DNA of 64,000 nt from Chthoniobacter sp. (GTDB taxonomy: Bacteria; Verrucomicrobiota; Verrucomicrobiia; Chthoniobacterales; Chthoniobacteraceae), in contig JAIOPH010000004.1 in assembly GCA_021414005.1 (NCBI GenBank), forward strand, positions 186,001 to 250,000, read 5' to 3'. The position numbers and the translations under genes are program-made. Under the pieces are notes generated by a model that did not search any database, had not been told where the DNA came from, and saw only the letters and a program-made list of their open reading frames with translations. Positions 26,484-36,200 of the stretch are shown piece by piece; the stretch's first letter is position 1; each line of letters starts with the position of its first letter.

Positions 26484-29342
26484 ATGAAACGCCTGCCGCT
26501 TTATCTCCTCCTCGCCAGCAGCCTCGGCCTGCCTCTTTCCGCCGCGCCCTCCGCCGCGCCCGCGAACCTCGCGGCGGAGCGCATCCGCGAGGGCGAGGTG
26601 AAGCAGACGCAGCTCCGCGGCGAGGCCCAGCAGCTCGTGGAGCAGCTCGACGGGATGCTCGGCGAATACGAGCGCAACGGCTTGGCGGGCGAGGACACGA
26701 AGACGGTGGCGGCGTTGCGCGAGGCGCTGGTCCGGCTGAGCGGCAGCGAGATGAAGCAGGTCGTCGAGCTGCTGGAGAAGGCGCGCGGCGCGGCGGATGC
26801 GGGCGCGGCGAAGAAGGAGGTCAGCGCCGCTTACACGGCGCAAAAGGCGCTCATCGCGCAGATGAAAAAACTGCTCGCCGACCATCTGCGCAACCAGCAG
26901 GCGCTGGAGCTTTCGCAGCAGCTCACGCAGCTCGCCGACCGGCAGGCGGTGAACCTGCAGAACGGCATCACGCTCGGGCAGTGGACGGGCGGGCGGAAGC
27001 CGGAAAATTTCGAGGCGGCGATGCAGGCGAACATGCAGGGCCAGCAGAGCGAGCAGGCGGCCATCGCGGCGGAGATGAAAAGCATCGCCGAGAGCATCGC
27101 GAAGTTTGCCAAGGACCCGGCGAACACGGCGATGGCCGAGCGTTTGCAAAAAGGCGTGGAGGCGCTGCAAAAGGTGCAGCCGAATGCGGACGCCGCCGCC
27201 GAGGCGCTAAAGCAGGCGCAGCTTTTCAAGGCGGTGACGGACGAAAAGGTGGCGCGCGATGCGATGCGCCGGCTGGCCCGCGAGATCGCACCGCCGCAGG
27301 ATCACACGGACGCTCTGCGCGCCGCCGAGCGGGAGATGGCGAAGATGATCGACGATCAAAAAGAGATCGCCAAGGCGGCGGAAAAGGCGGCGGGGGAAAA
27401 GGACTTCGACAAATGGCTGGATCAGCAGATCGAGCACAAGCAGGTGGACGGGAAGCTGGCGAAATTGCCGCGCGAGCAGCTCCAGCAGAACAAGGATTTG
27501 CAGCGGCGCTTTCAGGATCAGAAAGCCGGGCGGCCCAACGAGCTCGCGCCGCTGGAGGACAAGCAGGGCGACCTCGCTGGCAAGACCGACGACGCCGCGC
27601 AGAAGCTGGAGGGCGACGCGCCCGCCGCCGCGCAGAATCTGAAAGCCGCGCAGGAAAAAATGCAGGAGGCCCGCGCAGCGATGACTGACAAGAGCGGCGA
27701 GGCTGCGGCGAAAAACACCAAGGAAGCGCTGGCCGCGATGCAGGCCGCCGCCGCCAAGGTCCAGCAGGAAATCGCCAAGGCTGATGCCGCCGCTGGCAAG
27801 AGCGGCGATCCGGCGAAAGATCTCGCGCAGCTCCAAAAGGACACGCACGAACTTGCGAAGCAGGAGGCCGCCGCCGCGCAAAACCCGGACAAATCCGGGC
27901 AGGCGGCGCTCGCCGACAAGGCGCAGCAACTCGCCCAGCAGGCTGCGAACGCCGCGCCGCAAGCCGCGCCGGCCATGCAGCAGGCGGCCGCCAAGGCCCA
28001 GCAAGCCGCGCAGGCCGCGGCCGCGAATCAGCCCGCCGCCGCCGCGGCCGCCCAGCAGGCCGCCGCGCAACAACTCGCGCAAGCCGAGCAGCAAATCGCC
28101 CAGGCCGCCGCCGAGGCGCAGCAGGAACAGCAGGCCATGGCCGCAGCCGAGAAGGCGGCGGCGGAGTTGGCGGAGATCATCGTCGCCGAGCAGAAGATCG
28201 AGATGGAAACGGCGAAGGGCCTCGCCTTGGTGACCGCAAAAAAGAGCGCGCCCGCCGCCGCCTTCACCGGCCAGGCCGCGCGCCAGCAGGAGGTGCGGAT
28301 GAAGACCGACTCTTTCAAAAACAATCTCCCGCCCGAACTCGCCGACGCGAGCCCTCCGATCGGCGACGCCATCACCGCGATGGGCGAGGCCCGGACGCAG
28401 CTTGAAAAAACCGACGGCGCGCTCGCGAAGACCGCGGAACAGAAAGCGCTCGCCGCGCTCTACCGCGCGCAGAAGGCGCTCGCCCAGATCGCCGACCAAG
28501 CCGCGGCCGAGCTTGGGCAAAACAACGCCGCGCAGGACGCGAACGCCCAGCAGCAGGCCCAGGCCCAGGTCGCCCAGGCGCAAGCCGCCGCCGCGCAGGC
28601 CCAGCAGGATTTGCAAAAAGCCGAGGCTGCCCAGGCCGCCGCGCAGCAGGCGCAGGAAGCCGGCAACAAAGCCGCCGCGCAACAGGCCGGCCAGCAGGCC
28701 GCGCAAGCGATGGCCAAAGCCGCCGGCGAACTCGCGCAAGCCGCGCAGAAAGCCGGCCAGGCCGCCGCCCAGGGCAAGTCCGGCGAAGCCGCGCAGGCCG
28801 GAGCGGAGCAGGCCGCGCAGGCGGCTTCCGAAGCCGCCGCGCAAGCTGCCGCGCAAAACGCCCCCGCTGCCGCCGCGCAAGCCGCCGCCGCCCAGCAAGC
28901 TCTCGCCCAAGCCCAGGCCGCGATGGCCCAGGCGCAGTCCGGCCTCAGCGAATCCAGCGCCCCGCCGATGCCCGGCGAAGGTCAAGGGCAGGGACAAGGG
29001 CAAGGCCAGGGGCAGGGCGAAGGTGAGGGGCACGGACAAGGTCAGGGTAAGGGCCAGGGCAAAGGGCAGGGGAAGGGGATGGCGAAGGGTCCGGGCAAAG
29101 CTCCCGGCCAGCCCGGCGAACCCGGCAGCGGCGCGGAAAAATACGAGCCCGGTGCCACCGGCGAAAGCGTCCAGGTCGGCTCGCGCAAGACCGCTCCGAA
29201 GAAGGCTTCTTTCGCCGCGCTCCCTCCGCGCGAGCGCGCCGTCATCGAGCAGTCGCAGTCAGAAAAATATCCCGAGGAATTTGGCGCGCAGGTCGAGCAA
29301 TACCTCCTCAATCTCGCCAACGAAAGCAGCGCCCGGAAGTAG
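26484..29342 (+). CDS. Exported Ala/Gln-rich coiled-coil protein
   Basis: About 952 residues from the ATG at 26484, which opens a good signal peptide (MKRLPLYLLLASSLGLPLSA); GTG 26448 and ATG 26460 are in-frame alternatives. Most of the protein is highly charged or Ala/Gln-rich heptad-like helix (for example AAAKAQQAAQAAAANQPA), predicted as long coiled coil. Near 830-880 there is a Gly-Gln/Gly-Lys run (GQGQGQGQGEGEGHGQGQ type), followed by a conserved-looking tail, PPRERAVIEQSQSEKYPEEF and VEQYLLNLANES. Its family was not recognised; the tail resembles that of periplasmic coiled-coil proteins in PVC genomes (recollection, not checked). A structural role at the cell envelope is a guess. Confidence 0.7.
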   Translation: MKRLPLYLLLASSLGLPLSAAPSAAPANLAAERIREGEVKQTQLRGEAQQLVEQLDGMLGEYERNGLAGEDTKTVAALREALVRLSGSEMKQVVELLEKARGAADAGAAKKEVSAAYTAQKALIAQMKKLLADHLRNQQALELSQQLTQLADRQAVNLQNGITLGQWTGGRKPENFEAAMQANMQGQQSEQAAIAAEMKSIAESIAKFAKDPANTAMAERLQKGVEALQKVQPNADAAAEALKQAQLFKAVTDEKVARDAMRRLAREIAPPQDHTDALRAAEREMAKMIDDQKEIAKAAEKAAGEKDFDKWLDQQIEHKQVDGKLAKLPREQLQQNKDLQRRFQDQKAGRPNELAPLEDKQGDLAGKTDDAAQKLEGDAPAAAQNLKAAQEKMQEARAAMTDKSGEAAAKNTKEALAAMQAAAAKVQQEIAKADAAAGKSGDPAKDLAQLQKDTHELAKQEAAAAQNPDKSGQAALADKAQQLAQQAANAAPQAAPAMQQAAAKAQQAAQAAAANQPAAAAAAQQAAAQQLAQAEQQIAQAAAEAQQEQQAMAAAEKAAAELAEIIVAEQKIEMETAKGLALVTAKKSAPAAAFTGQAARQQEVRMKTDSFKNNLPPELADASPPIGDAITAMGEARTQLEKTDGALAKTAEQKALAALYRAQKALAQIADQAAAELGQNNAAQDANAQQQAQAQVAQAQAAAAQAQQDLQKAEAAQAAAQQAQEAGNKAAAQQAGQQAAQAMAKAAGELAQAAQKAGQAAAQGKSGEAAQAGAEQAAQAASEAAAQAAAQNAPAAAAQAAAAQQALAQAQAAMAQAQSGLSESSAPPMPGEGQGQGQGQGQGQGEGEGHGQGQGKGQGKGQGKGMAKGPGKAPGQPGEPGSGAEKYEPGATGESVQVGSRKTAPKKASFAALPPRERAVIEQSQSEKYPEEFGAQVEQYLLNLANESSARK
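28974..29100 (+). repeat. Low-complexity Gly-Gln/Gly-Lys coding repeat
   Basis: Six-base units of the form GGNCA(A/G) and GGNAA(A/G) encode alternating Gly with Gln, Glu or Lys. The run is flexible, basic at its C-terminal side, and separates the coiled coil from the terminal domain. Such a run is prone to slippage and length variation. Confidence 0.7.
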
Positions 29343-29414
29343 TCGGGTTCCCGTCCTCCTGGCGCAGCGGAGGCTTTGCGCAGCGCGGTCGAAAGCGGTG
29401 GGAGTGCAGCGGCA

Positions 29415-29453
29415 AATGACGAATGACGTGCCGGCACGTCGTCCTTCGTCATT
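29415..29453 (+). terminator. Hairpin between the coiled-coil gene and the uridylyltransferase gene
   Basis: AATGACGAA (29415-29423) pairs with TTCGTCATT (29445-29453), and inside it ACGTGCC (29426-29432) pairs with GGCACGT (29433-29439). The outer arm ends in ATTTTCC, giving a short T-run. It may be a terminator or an interspersed hairpin repeat. Confidence 0.45.
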
Positions 29454-29510
29454 TTCCTGTCCGCATTTTCATTCGCGCGCGGGCCTGACAAACGCGGAGG
29501 AATCCCCATC

Positions 29511-30902
29511 ATGCCACCCATGCCAATCCACGAATTTCGAACCAAGATGGAAGCCGCCGGGGTCAGCGAACCCGCGATTCGCGCCTTTGAGCGGAGCTAC
29601 GCGCAGCTTGCCGACGCCACCTGCGGGCAAATTCCCGAGAGCAGCATCCAGCCCGTCGAAAGCCTCCCCTCGCTCGCCGAAATCTCCGCCACGCTCACGC
29701 CCCAGCCCGCACTGCTCAATGAAACCGCCGTGCTCAAACTCAATGGCGGCCTCGGCACCGGCATGGGCCTCGAGCGCGCCAAGTCCCTGCTCCCCGTCCA
29801 CGATGGCCTCACTTTCCTCGACCTCATCGTGCGCCAGATCCTGCGGTTTCGGAAAACCAGCGGGCACATGCGCTTCCTCACGATGAACAGCTTCAGCACC
29901 AGCGCCGACACCCGGGCCGCGCTGGCAAAATACCCCGACCTCGGCGACCCCGCCGCCATCGAGCTGCTGCAAAACAAGACCCCAAAAATCGACGCCCAGA
30001 CGCTGCGCCCCGTCGTGTGGGAAAAAGATCGCGAACTCGAATGGTGCCCGCCCGGCCACGGCGATCTCTACGCCGTCCTCGCCACCGGTGGCACGCTGGA
30101 GCGCCTGCTCGCCGACGGCATCCGTTACCTCTTTGTCTCGAACAGCGACAACCTCGGCGCGACCCTCGACCTCGCGCTCCTCACCTGGTTCGCGGAAAGC
30201 GGCGCGCCTTTCATGATGGAAGTCACCGCCCGCACGCCGAGCGATCGCAAAGGCGGCCACCTCGCCCGGCGCGGTCACCAGCTTCTCCTCCGCGAGAGCG
30301 CCCAGTGCCCCGAGGCCGACATGGATGCCTTTCAAGACATCACGCGCCACCGCTTCTTCAATACGAACAACCTTTGGATCCGCCTCGAACGCCTGCGCGA
30401 CGCCCTCGCCGCTTCCGACGGCTCCCTCCCGCTCCCGCTCATCCGCAACAAAAAGACCGTCGATCCCCGCGACAAAAACTCGCCCGAAGTTTTCCAGCTC
30501 GAAACCGCCATGGGCGCGGCCATCGAGTGCTTCGCCGACGCCCGCGCCGTCGATGTCCCGCGCAGCCGCTTCGCGCCGGTGAAGACCACCGCCGACCTCC
30601 TCACCCTGCGCAGCGACGCCTACGATATTCGTCCCGACGGCACCGTCGCCCTCGCCCCCGAGCTGGGCGAAATCCCGCCCCACGTCGAACTCGATCACCA
30701 CTACAAAATGGTCGATCAACTCGAAGCCGCCCTCGCTGCTGGCACGCCGTCGCTCAAAGGCTGCCGCACTTTGAAGGTAAAAGGCCCGGTCCTCTTCAAC
30801 GCCGACGCCATTTTCCAAGGTGAAGTCACCGTCGAAAACCCCACGCATTCCCCGCTCCCCGTGCCGCCCGGTATTCATTTCAATACGCACCTGATCTTGT
30901 AA
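29511..30902 (+). CDS. UDPGP-family UTP--sugar-1-phosphate uridylyltransferase
   Basis: 463 residues, cytoplasmic. The nucleotide-binding signature KLNGGLGTGMGLERAKSLLP (about 74) and the downstream FLTMNSFST, ECPPGHGD-like WCPPGHGDLY and FVSNSDNLGA identify the eukaryote-type UDPGP family, distinct from bacterial GalU. The likely reaction is UTP plus glucose-1-phosphate to UDP-glucose plus pyrophosphate; UDP-GalNAc or UDP-GlcNAc pyrophosphorylases are related alternatives. A ribosome-binding GGAGG at 29496-29500 supports the ATG at 29511, although ATG 29520 is close. SurE follows 62 bases later on the same strand. Confidence 0.9.
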   Translation: MPPMPIHEFRTKMEAAGVSEPAIRAFERSYAQLADATCGQIPESSIQPVESLPSLAEISATLTPQPALLNETAVLKLNGGLGTGMGLERAKSLLPVHDGLTFLDLIVRQILRFRKTSGHMRFLTMNSFSTSADTRAALAKYPDLGDPAAIELLQNKTPKIDAQTLRPVVWEKDRELEWCPPGHGDLYAVLATGGTLERLLADGIRYLFVSNSDNLGATLDLALLTWFAESGAPFMMEVTARTPSDRKGGHLARRGHQLLLRESAQCPEADMDAFQDITRHRFFNTNNLWIRLERLRDALAASDGSLPLPLIRNKKTVDPRDKNSPEVFQLETAMGAAIECFADARAVDVPRSRFAPVKTTADLLTLRSDAYDIRPDGTVALAPELGEIPPHVELDHHYKMVDQLEAALAAGTPSLKGCRTLKVKGPVLFNADAIFQGEVTVENPTHSPLPVPPGIHFNTHLIL

Positions 30903-30964
30903 CCACGGAGCCGCGAACCACGCCGCACCGTTCCTCCGGTCCGGCGCTTTGCTCCACTCCCCGG

Positions 30965-31654
30965 ATGAAACTCCTGCTCACCAATGACGACGGCATCGCC
31001 GCACCTGGCCTCGCGGCTTTGTTCGAAGCCTCGCGGGCCTTTGGCGCGCAGGTGGTCGTGGCCCCCGCTGGTCCGCAATCCGGCATGAGTCACGCCATCA
31101 CGTGGGATCGCCCGGTTCATCTCGAAGCCCGCGGCACCGACCGTTTCGCCGTCCACGGCACGCCGGCCGATTGCGCGCGGCTCGGCCTGCTTCGCGTGGT
31201 GCCGGATGCAAATTGGGTACTCAGCGGCATCAATTGCGGCGGCAATCTCGGAGCCGATGTCTATTACTCCGGCACCGTCGCCGCCGTCCGCGAGGCCGTG
31301 CTTCACGGCTGGCCCGGCATCGCCTTCTCCCAATATCTCCGTGCCGACCTCGCCCACGATTGGCCGCGCGCCGCCCGCTGGACGGCCCGTGTCCTCGCCG
31401 AACTCCTCCCGCGTCCCGTCGAGCCCGGCCTTTTCTACAACGTCAACCTTCCCCATCTCCCGCCCGAGGCCCCCGAGCCGGACATCCACTTCTGCCCGCT
31501 CGACCCGCACCCGCTCCCGCTCAGCTACCGGCCCGAGGAAAATAACCACCACACCTACGACGGCGACTACCAGGCCCGCGCCCGCCAGACGGGCAGCGAC
31601 GTGGACGTGTGCTTTCGCGGCCGCATCGCCGTGACGGTGATCCGTCTGTTTTGA
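30965..31654 (+). CDS. surE: 5'/3'-nucleotidase SurE
   Basis: 229 residues, usual length for SurE, which dephosphorylates nucleoside 5'/3'-monophosphates and short polyphosphate. The N-terminal MKLLLTNDDGIAAPG carries the metal-binding Asp8-Asp9 pair. The second site is GPQSGMSHAIT, and the third is LSGINCGGNLGADVYYSGTV with the conserved Asn. It ends 20 bases before the convergent stop of the gene at 31675. Cytoplasmic; no signal peptide. Confidence 0.95.
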   Translation: MKLLLTNDDGIAAPGLAALFEASRAFGAQVVVAPAGPQSGMSHAITWDRPVHLEARGTDRFAVHGTPADCARLGLLRVVPDANWVLSGINCGGNLGADVYYSGTVAAVREAVLHGWPGIAFSQYLRADLAHDWPRAARWTARVLAELLPRPVEPGLFYNVNLPHLPPEAPEPDIHFCPLDPHPLPLSYRPEENNHHTYDGDYQARARQTGSDVDVCFRGRIAVTVIRLF

Positions 31655-31674
31655 CCGGCATCGGCGGGATCACC

Positions 31675-33225
31675 TCACGGCAGCACCTGCACGCGGTAAA
31701 AGCTCTGCGGCAACGCGAGCGCGCCGATATCCGCGACCTCGAGCGTGCCGCTGGTGCCGGGGAGATTGTCGGCGAGCGTCGTCCACATCGCGGGTGAAAG
31801 CGCGGGGCTGCGCTCCACGCGGTAGGTCTGCCCGGCGAGGCTCGGAAAACGGACGAGAAAATCCGCGCCGCTGCGCGCGGACTGCACCGGCAGGACGACC
31901 TCCACGGTGACGGCGTCGTAGGCCACCGCATGCACGCCGTCATCGGCGCTGAGCCGCAGGAGGTAGGTGCCCGGTTTCGTGAAAGTGGCCGTCGTGGCGG
32001 GTTGCGCGCTATTCGCGAAAACGACCGGGCCGGGGCCGGACATCGCTTTCCACAAAACCGTGGCCGGACCGCTCGGCGACGTGACAGTGCCCGCCATCGC
32101 GACCGTCGCCCCGGGTGCCGCAAACTGCGGTGCGCCCGCGTTCGCCGAGGGCGCGCCGGGCGAGCGCGGGCCACCGGTCGCGCCGGTGGACTGCACGACC
32201 TCGAAATTGCTGATCGCGATCGTCGATAGATGGTCGAAAGCGTTCGCCGCGAAACGATCATCCGGGCAGACGGAGAAGGAAAAGAAGCCGCCATTGTCCG
32301 CGACCAGGCCGCCATACTTTTTCAGAGCGAAACAGACCGCCTTTTCCGCGGTCGTCCACGTCGCCGGGATCACGAACGCCGCCTTCAACCGCAGCCGCTG
32401 CCCCATCGCGGGAATATTCGGATCGGTGAGCCCGCCGACCGATGCCGCGTGCGTGGCGGGGTAGATCGGCCCGAGCCGCGTGCGTTTCACCACGAGCCGC
32501 ACGGCGTGCTCCACCACGCCGCGCTGGCACTCGTCGTAGCGCACCAGCGCGGGAAACATCGGCAGCCCCGCCGCATCGCCACTCGTCCAGCCGGCGGGAC
32601 GCAGCGTGTTCGTCTGGAGATCGAATTTTGCGCCGTTCGACGCCTCCCACGCGCCGCTCACCAACCGCGCCAGCCACGTTTCCCAAAGCACGCCCGCGCC
32701 CGGTTGCACGATGATCGCGTGGCGGTCACCTCCCGTGTTGTTCACATCCTGTTGCCACTGCGCCAGCGTCAACGCCCCGGTCTCGCGCGGCCAAGTCTCC
32801 ACGGGCAGGTTCGCGGGAATCGGGTACCGCCCGTTCGGCGACGTGCCGCCATTGAGGTCGGACTCGTCCGGGTAGTTGAAAAACCGAATTGTCTGCAGCG
32901 GCTGCGCATCCGGTACGAGCACGTAATTCATCTCGTAGAACGGCCGCAACGTCCGCCGATTCGCCGCCAAATCCGCCGTGATCTGCGCGACCATCGCATC
33001 CGAATTCGCCAGCAACGGCAGCCGCGATACATCCTCATTCCACGCACTCGTCACCGGCACGATTTGCATCGCCGCCACCACCGCATCGGCCTCCGGCGTA
33101 TTAAAAAGAACCGGCTGAGTCACGACCGGCACCGCCCCGAGCAATCGCCCCTCGTGATTCATCCGCGGCCCCGCGAACGCGGAAACCGCGAGCACGAGAA
33201 AAGCGAAACCGGAAAGGAATCTCAT
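31675..33225 (-). CDS. Secreted protein of unknown function with PKD-like domain
   Basis: 516 residues with a signal peptide (MRFLSGFAFLVLAVSAFAGP). The first 340 residues match no family I recognise; they contain NYPDESDLNGG, AIIVQPGAGVLWETWLARLV and a segment mentioning FALKKYGGLVADNGGFF. Residues about 365-445 form an Ig/PKD-like beta-sandwich: VAMAGTVTSPSG, VLWKAMSGPGPVVFA, TATFTKPGTYLLRLSADDGV. The C-terminal 60 residues (LAGQTYRVERSPAL, SFYRVQVLP) resemble the terminal beta module seen on many PVC secreted proteins. It is convergent with surE and is followed upstream by the TIR gene on the same strand. Confidence 0.75.
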   Translation of the reverse strand: MRFLSGFAFLVLAVSAFAGPRMNHEGRLLGAVPVVTQPVLFNTPEADAVVAAMQIVPVTSAWNEDVSRLPLLANSDAMVAQITADLAANRRTLRPFYEMNYVLVPDAQPLQTIRFFNYPDESDLNGGTSPNGRYPIPANLPVETWPRETGALTLAQWQQDVNNTGGDRHAIIVQPGAGVLWETWLARLVSGAWEASNGAKFDLQTNTLRPAGWTSGDAAGLPMFPALVRYDECQRGVVEHAVRLVVKRTRLGPIYPATHAASVGGLTDPNIPAMGQRLRLKAAFVIPATWTTAEKAVCFALKKYGGLVADNGGFFSFSVCPDDRFAANAFDHLSTIAISNFEVVQSTGATGGPRSPGAPSANAGAPQFAAPGATVAMAGTVTSPSGPATVLWKAMSGPGPVVFANSAQPATTATFTKPGTYLLRLSADDGVHAVAYDAVTVEVVLPVQSARSGADFLVRFPSLAGQTYRVERSPALSPAMWTTLADNLPGTSGTLEVADIGALALPQSFYRVQVLP

Positions 33226-33285
33226 GCCCCACCTTCGCCGCAGGCACCGTGCCGGGCAAATCGCGTGGACGCAGTCTTTTCCACC

Positions 33286-36200
33286 TCACCCTCCGCCGCC
33301 ACCCCTGCTCCCGGCGACGACACCGGGCCGTAGGATCCGCTCCCGCCACCGCCGCACGCTCATCACATCGAAGCGCTCGCCCTCGAAGACGATCTGCTTC
33401 ACCGGCTTCTTGCCGTTGTCGCTCTCGCGCTTCAGCCAGTCGCGAATTTCCATCCAGCGCACTTCGCCCTCGGAATTGCGGATCACCAAGAGGACGGGAA
33501 AAGGCGACGCCATCCAGTAGCGGGCATGTCGTTCGTCCTTGATGGTGAAGATCTCGGTTCCGTCCTTCTTCCGTTTTCGCGTGTAGGAGTCGCCTGACTT
33601 CAATTGCAGGAAGACGAAGCGATGGGTGGCCTCATGGGCGTCGTCCTTGAACTCGATCTCCATGTCGATCCCGTGATCGCTTACGTTCTTCTCGCGGCTG
33701 ATCTGCGCCGCCAGTGCCACGGTGGAGATGACTTCGCCTACCAGCGCACGCTCCTTGCTCTCATTATCCAGCTCGACCTTCGCCTCCTCCTGCATGTCGC
33801 GCACCCGCTGCTGAATCTCCGGGCTGGCGAAGCACTGCTCCATCTCATCCCAAAGCGGCACCCGCTGCTCGCAGCCCACGCAGATGATGCTCGGCGTCTC
33901 CTCCTTCTTCTTGCGGAGCTTCAAAAACATCGCTTCCGTCTGCGGCGGCAGGCCGCGCAGCCACTCATTGAGCCGCTTCATCGCCACCTCGCGATTGCCC
34001 ACCGGCGTGCCGCACTGCGGGCAGACATAATGCCGCAGCCGCTCCACGTCGCGCGCGTGCTGGAGCAGGTGCTCGTGGACGTATTTGCTGAAGATGATCT
34101 TCTCCTCCACCGAGACCGCCGTGTCGAAATACACCTCCAAATCGCCCGCGCCCGGCGCGCGGCGCGTCAGCTTGATGCCGAGCTGCTTCCCGGCGTTCGT
34201 CTTGAAATCGGCGGCGTAACGCCACAGTTCGTCTTGCTGGAACGCATCGCCGTGATGCAGGCGGACGACCAGCGTGGCATAAAGCTCGTCGAGGAATCCC
34301 GTGAAGCGATAGTTCACTTGCACCGCCGGATACTGCACGATGTCCGGCCGCTCCTTCCGATAGTAGCTGGGAAAGACGAGCAGATTGCCCTGCGTCGTCG
34401 GCTGCCGCAGGCAAAGGCCACGCTCCACCAGCGTCTGGTGCATAGCCAGCAGGACGAATCGCTCCTCGTCGCCTTCCAGCCGCGTCATAGACGACTCATA
34501 CATCAGGTCGCCCTTCAGCACCCGCTCCTCCATCAGGCAGCCGCGCTGATGCTCGTCCGCCTGCAACGTCCGGATCACGGCCTGCGCGTAGGCGTTGATG
34601 CGTTCCGGCTGGAGCAGCACCCAACTGCCGAACGCCAGCTCCCACACCACGCCGGGACCGGCCAGTAGCGTCAACACCGCGCGCAGTTCCGCGTCGGCGA
34701 ACCGCGCCAATTCGCCGGACAGCCGCAGTAGCAGCGTCTCGCGCAGTTCGTTGAAACGCATCAACACCCGGTCTTCGTCCTTGAGCGCGATGATCTCCTC
34801 CTTGAGCCGTTTGAAAAGCACCTCGGTGGTGCGGCAGGGAAGCTCGTCCCACGGGATGGCGTCGAGGATGGCCTGCTTGAGTTCCTCACAGCCCAGGTTC
34901 CTCTTCGCGCTCGTTTCCAGAAAGCCCCGAAACTTGCGTTCCGCCGCAAACTTCTCGACCTCGCTCCGGCTGGCGCGCAACCCGCCGGCATCCACGCGCC
35001 CGGCGACCAGTAGCTTGGCAAACTCCTTGCGCGAGGCCCGGGTGAGATCGCGGTCCCACTGGCCCAGCGTCTCGAAGAGGTCTTCCTTCTGGCCATCGAA
35101 GACCAGCACCGCCAGCGCGGTTTCGTCCATGTAAAGCTGGTGGATCAACCGCTGGTCCGCCTGCCCGCCGAAGTCCCAGAGCCAGATTTCCCGCTCGACG
35201 CCCTTGTCGCCCGACACCGGCAGCTTCCACTGCGTCGCCCACGCGCCAACCGTCGAGTCGCTGGGCTGCCAGTCATTCAAAGCCAGCCGCTTGGAAAGCC
35301 CCGTCTTGCCAGCGCCACTTTCGCCAACGAGGAGGACTTTGGCATTGGTATATTGGACCTGGTCCGGCGCGACCGGTAAGGCTGCCAGGGTAACTTTCGT
35401 TGCGGGCGCCTCGGTGACGAATTCCGACAAATCCCACACTCGGATGCCACCATCCGCGTCGCCGGAGAAGGCGCGGCGTCCATCGGCGCTCCATGCCACG
35501 GTTCTGAGGTTAGCCTCGTGGCCTCTAAGCACGCGCAGACAGCGTCCTGTTTCCGCGTCCCATAGCCGCAGATTTTTGTCATCGGAACCGGATAGAATGT
35601 GGCGCCCATCGACGCTCCATTCCGCGCTCATGCCTTGGCCCGATGCGACTTCCAACACGCGCAGGCAGCGCCCAGTCTCCGCGTCCCACAGCCGCAGGGT
35701 TCCGTCTTTGGAACTGGAGAGCATCCTTAATCCGTCAGTGCTCCACGCTACTGTCCAAACCCAGTCCTCGTGACCTTCGAGCACGCGGAGGCACCGCCCG
35801 GTCTCCACGTCCCATAGCCGCACAGTCCCGTCACCTGAACCAGAGAGAGCGCGGCGTTGTTTGGCACTCCATGCTACGGACATAACGCCATTGGTTGGGC
35901 TCGCTAGCACGCGCAGGCAGTCCCCTGTCTCCGCGTCCCAGAGCCTTAACGAGTCGTCTTCGGATACGGAGATGAAGCGTTGGTCCGAGATCCATACTAC
36001 TCCCCATACCCACTTTGTGTGGCCCTGAAAGACGCGAAGGCAACGGCCCGTCTCAACGTCCCACAGCCGCACGGCATGGTCCCCAGAACCGGAGAGGACT
36101 CGACGTTGATCGTCGCTCCAGCCCAATCCCCACACTTCCCCTCCTACGTGCCCTTTGAGTTCGTGCAAGAGGCTCTCCGTCTCCAAGTCCCACAATTGGA

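Noticed and set aside
27207..29039. Leu/Gly/Arg-rich minus-strand frame opposite the Ala/Gln-rich gene
   Set aside because: It is the mirror image of the GCC/CAG codon bias; the plus strand has a signal peptide and a sensible tail.
28974..29100. Possible CRISPR or satellite array
   Set aside because: Six-base units in frame with a coding gene, no spacers, so it is a coding repeat.
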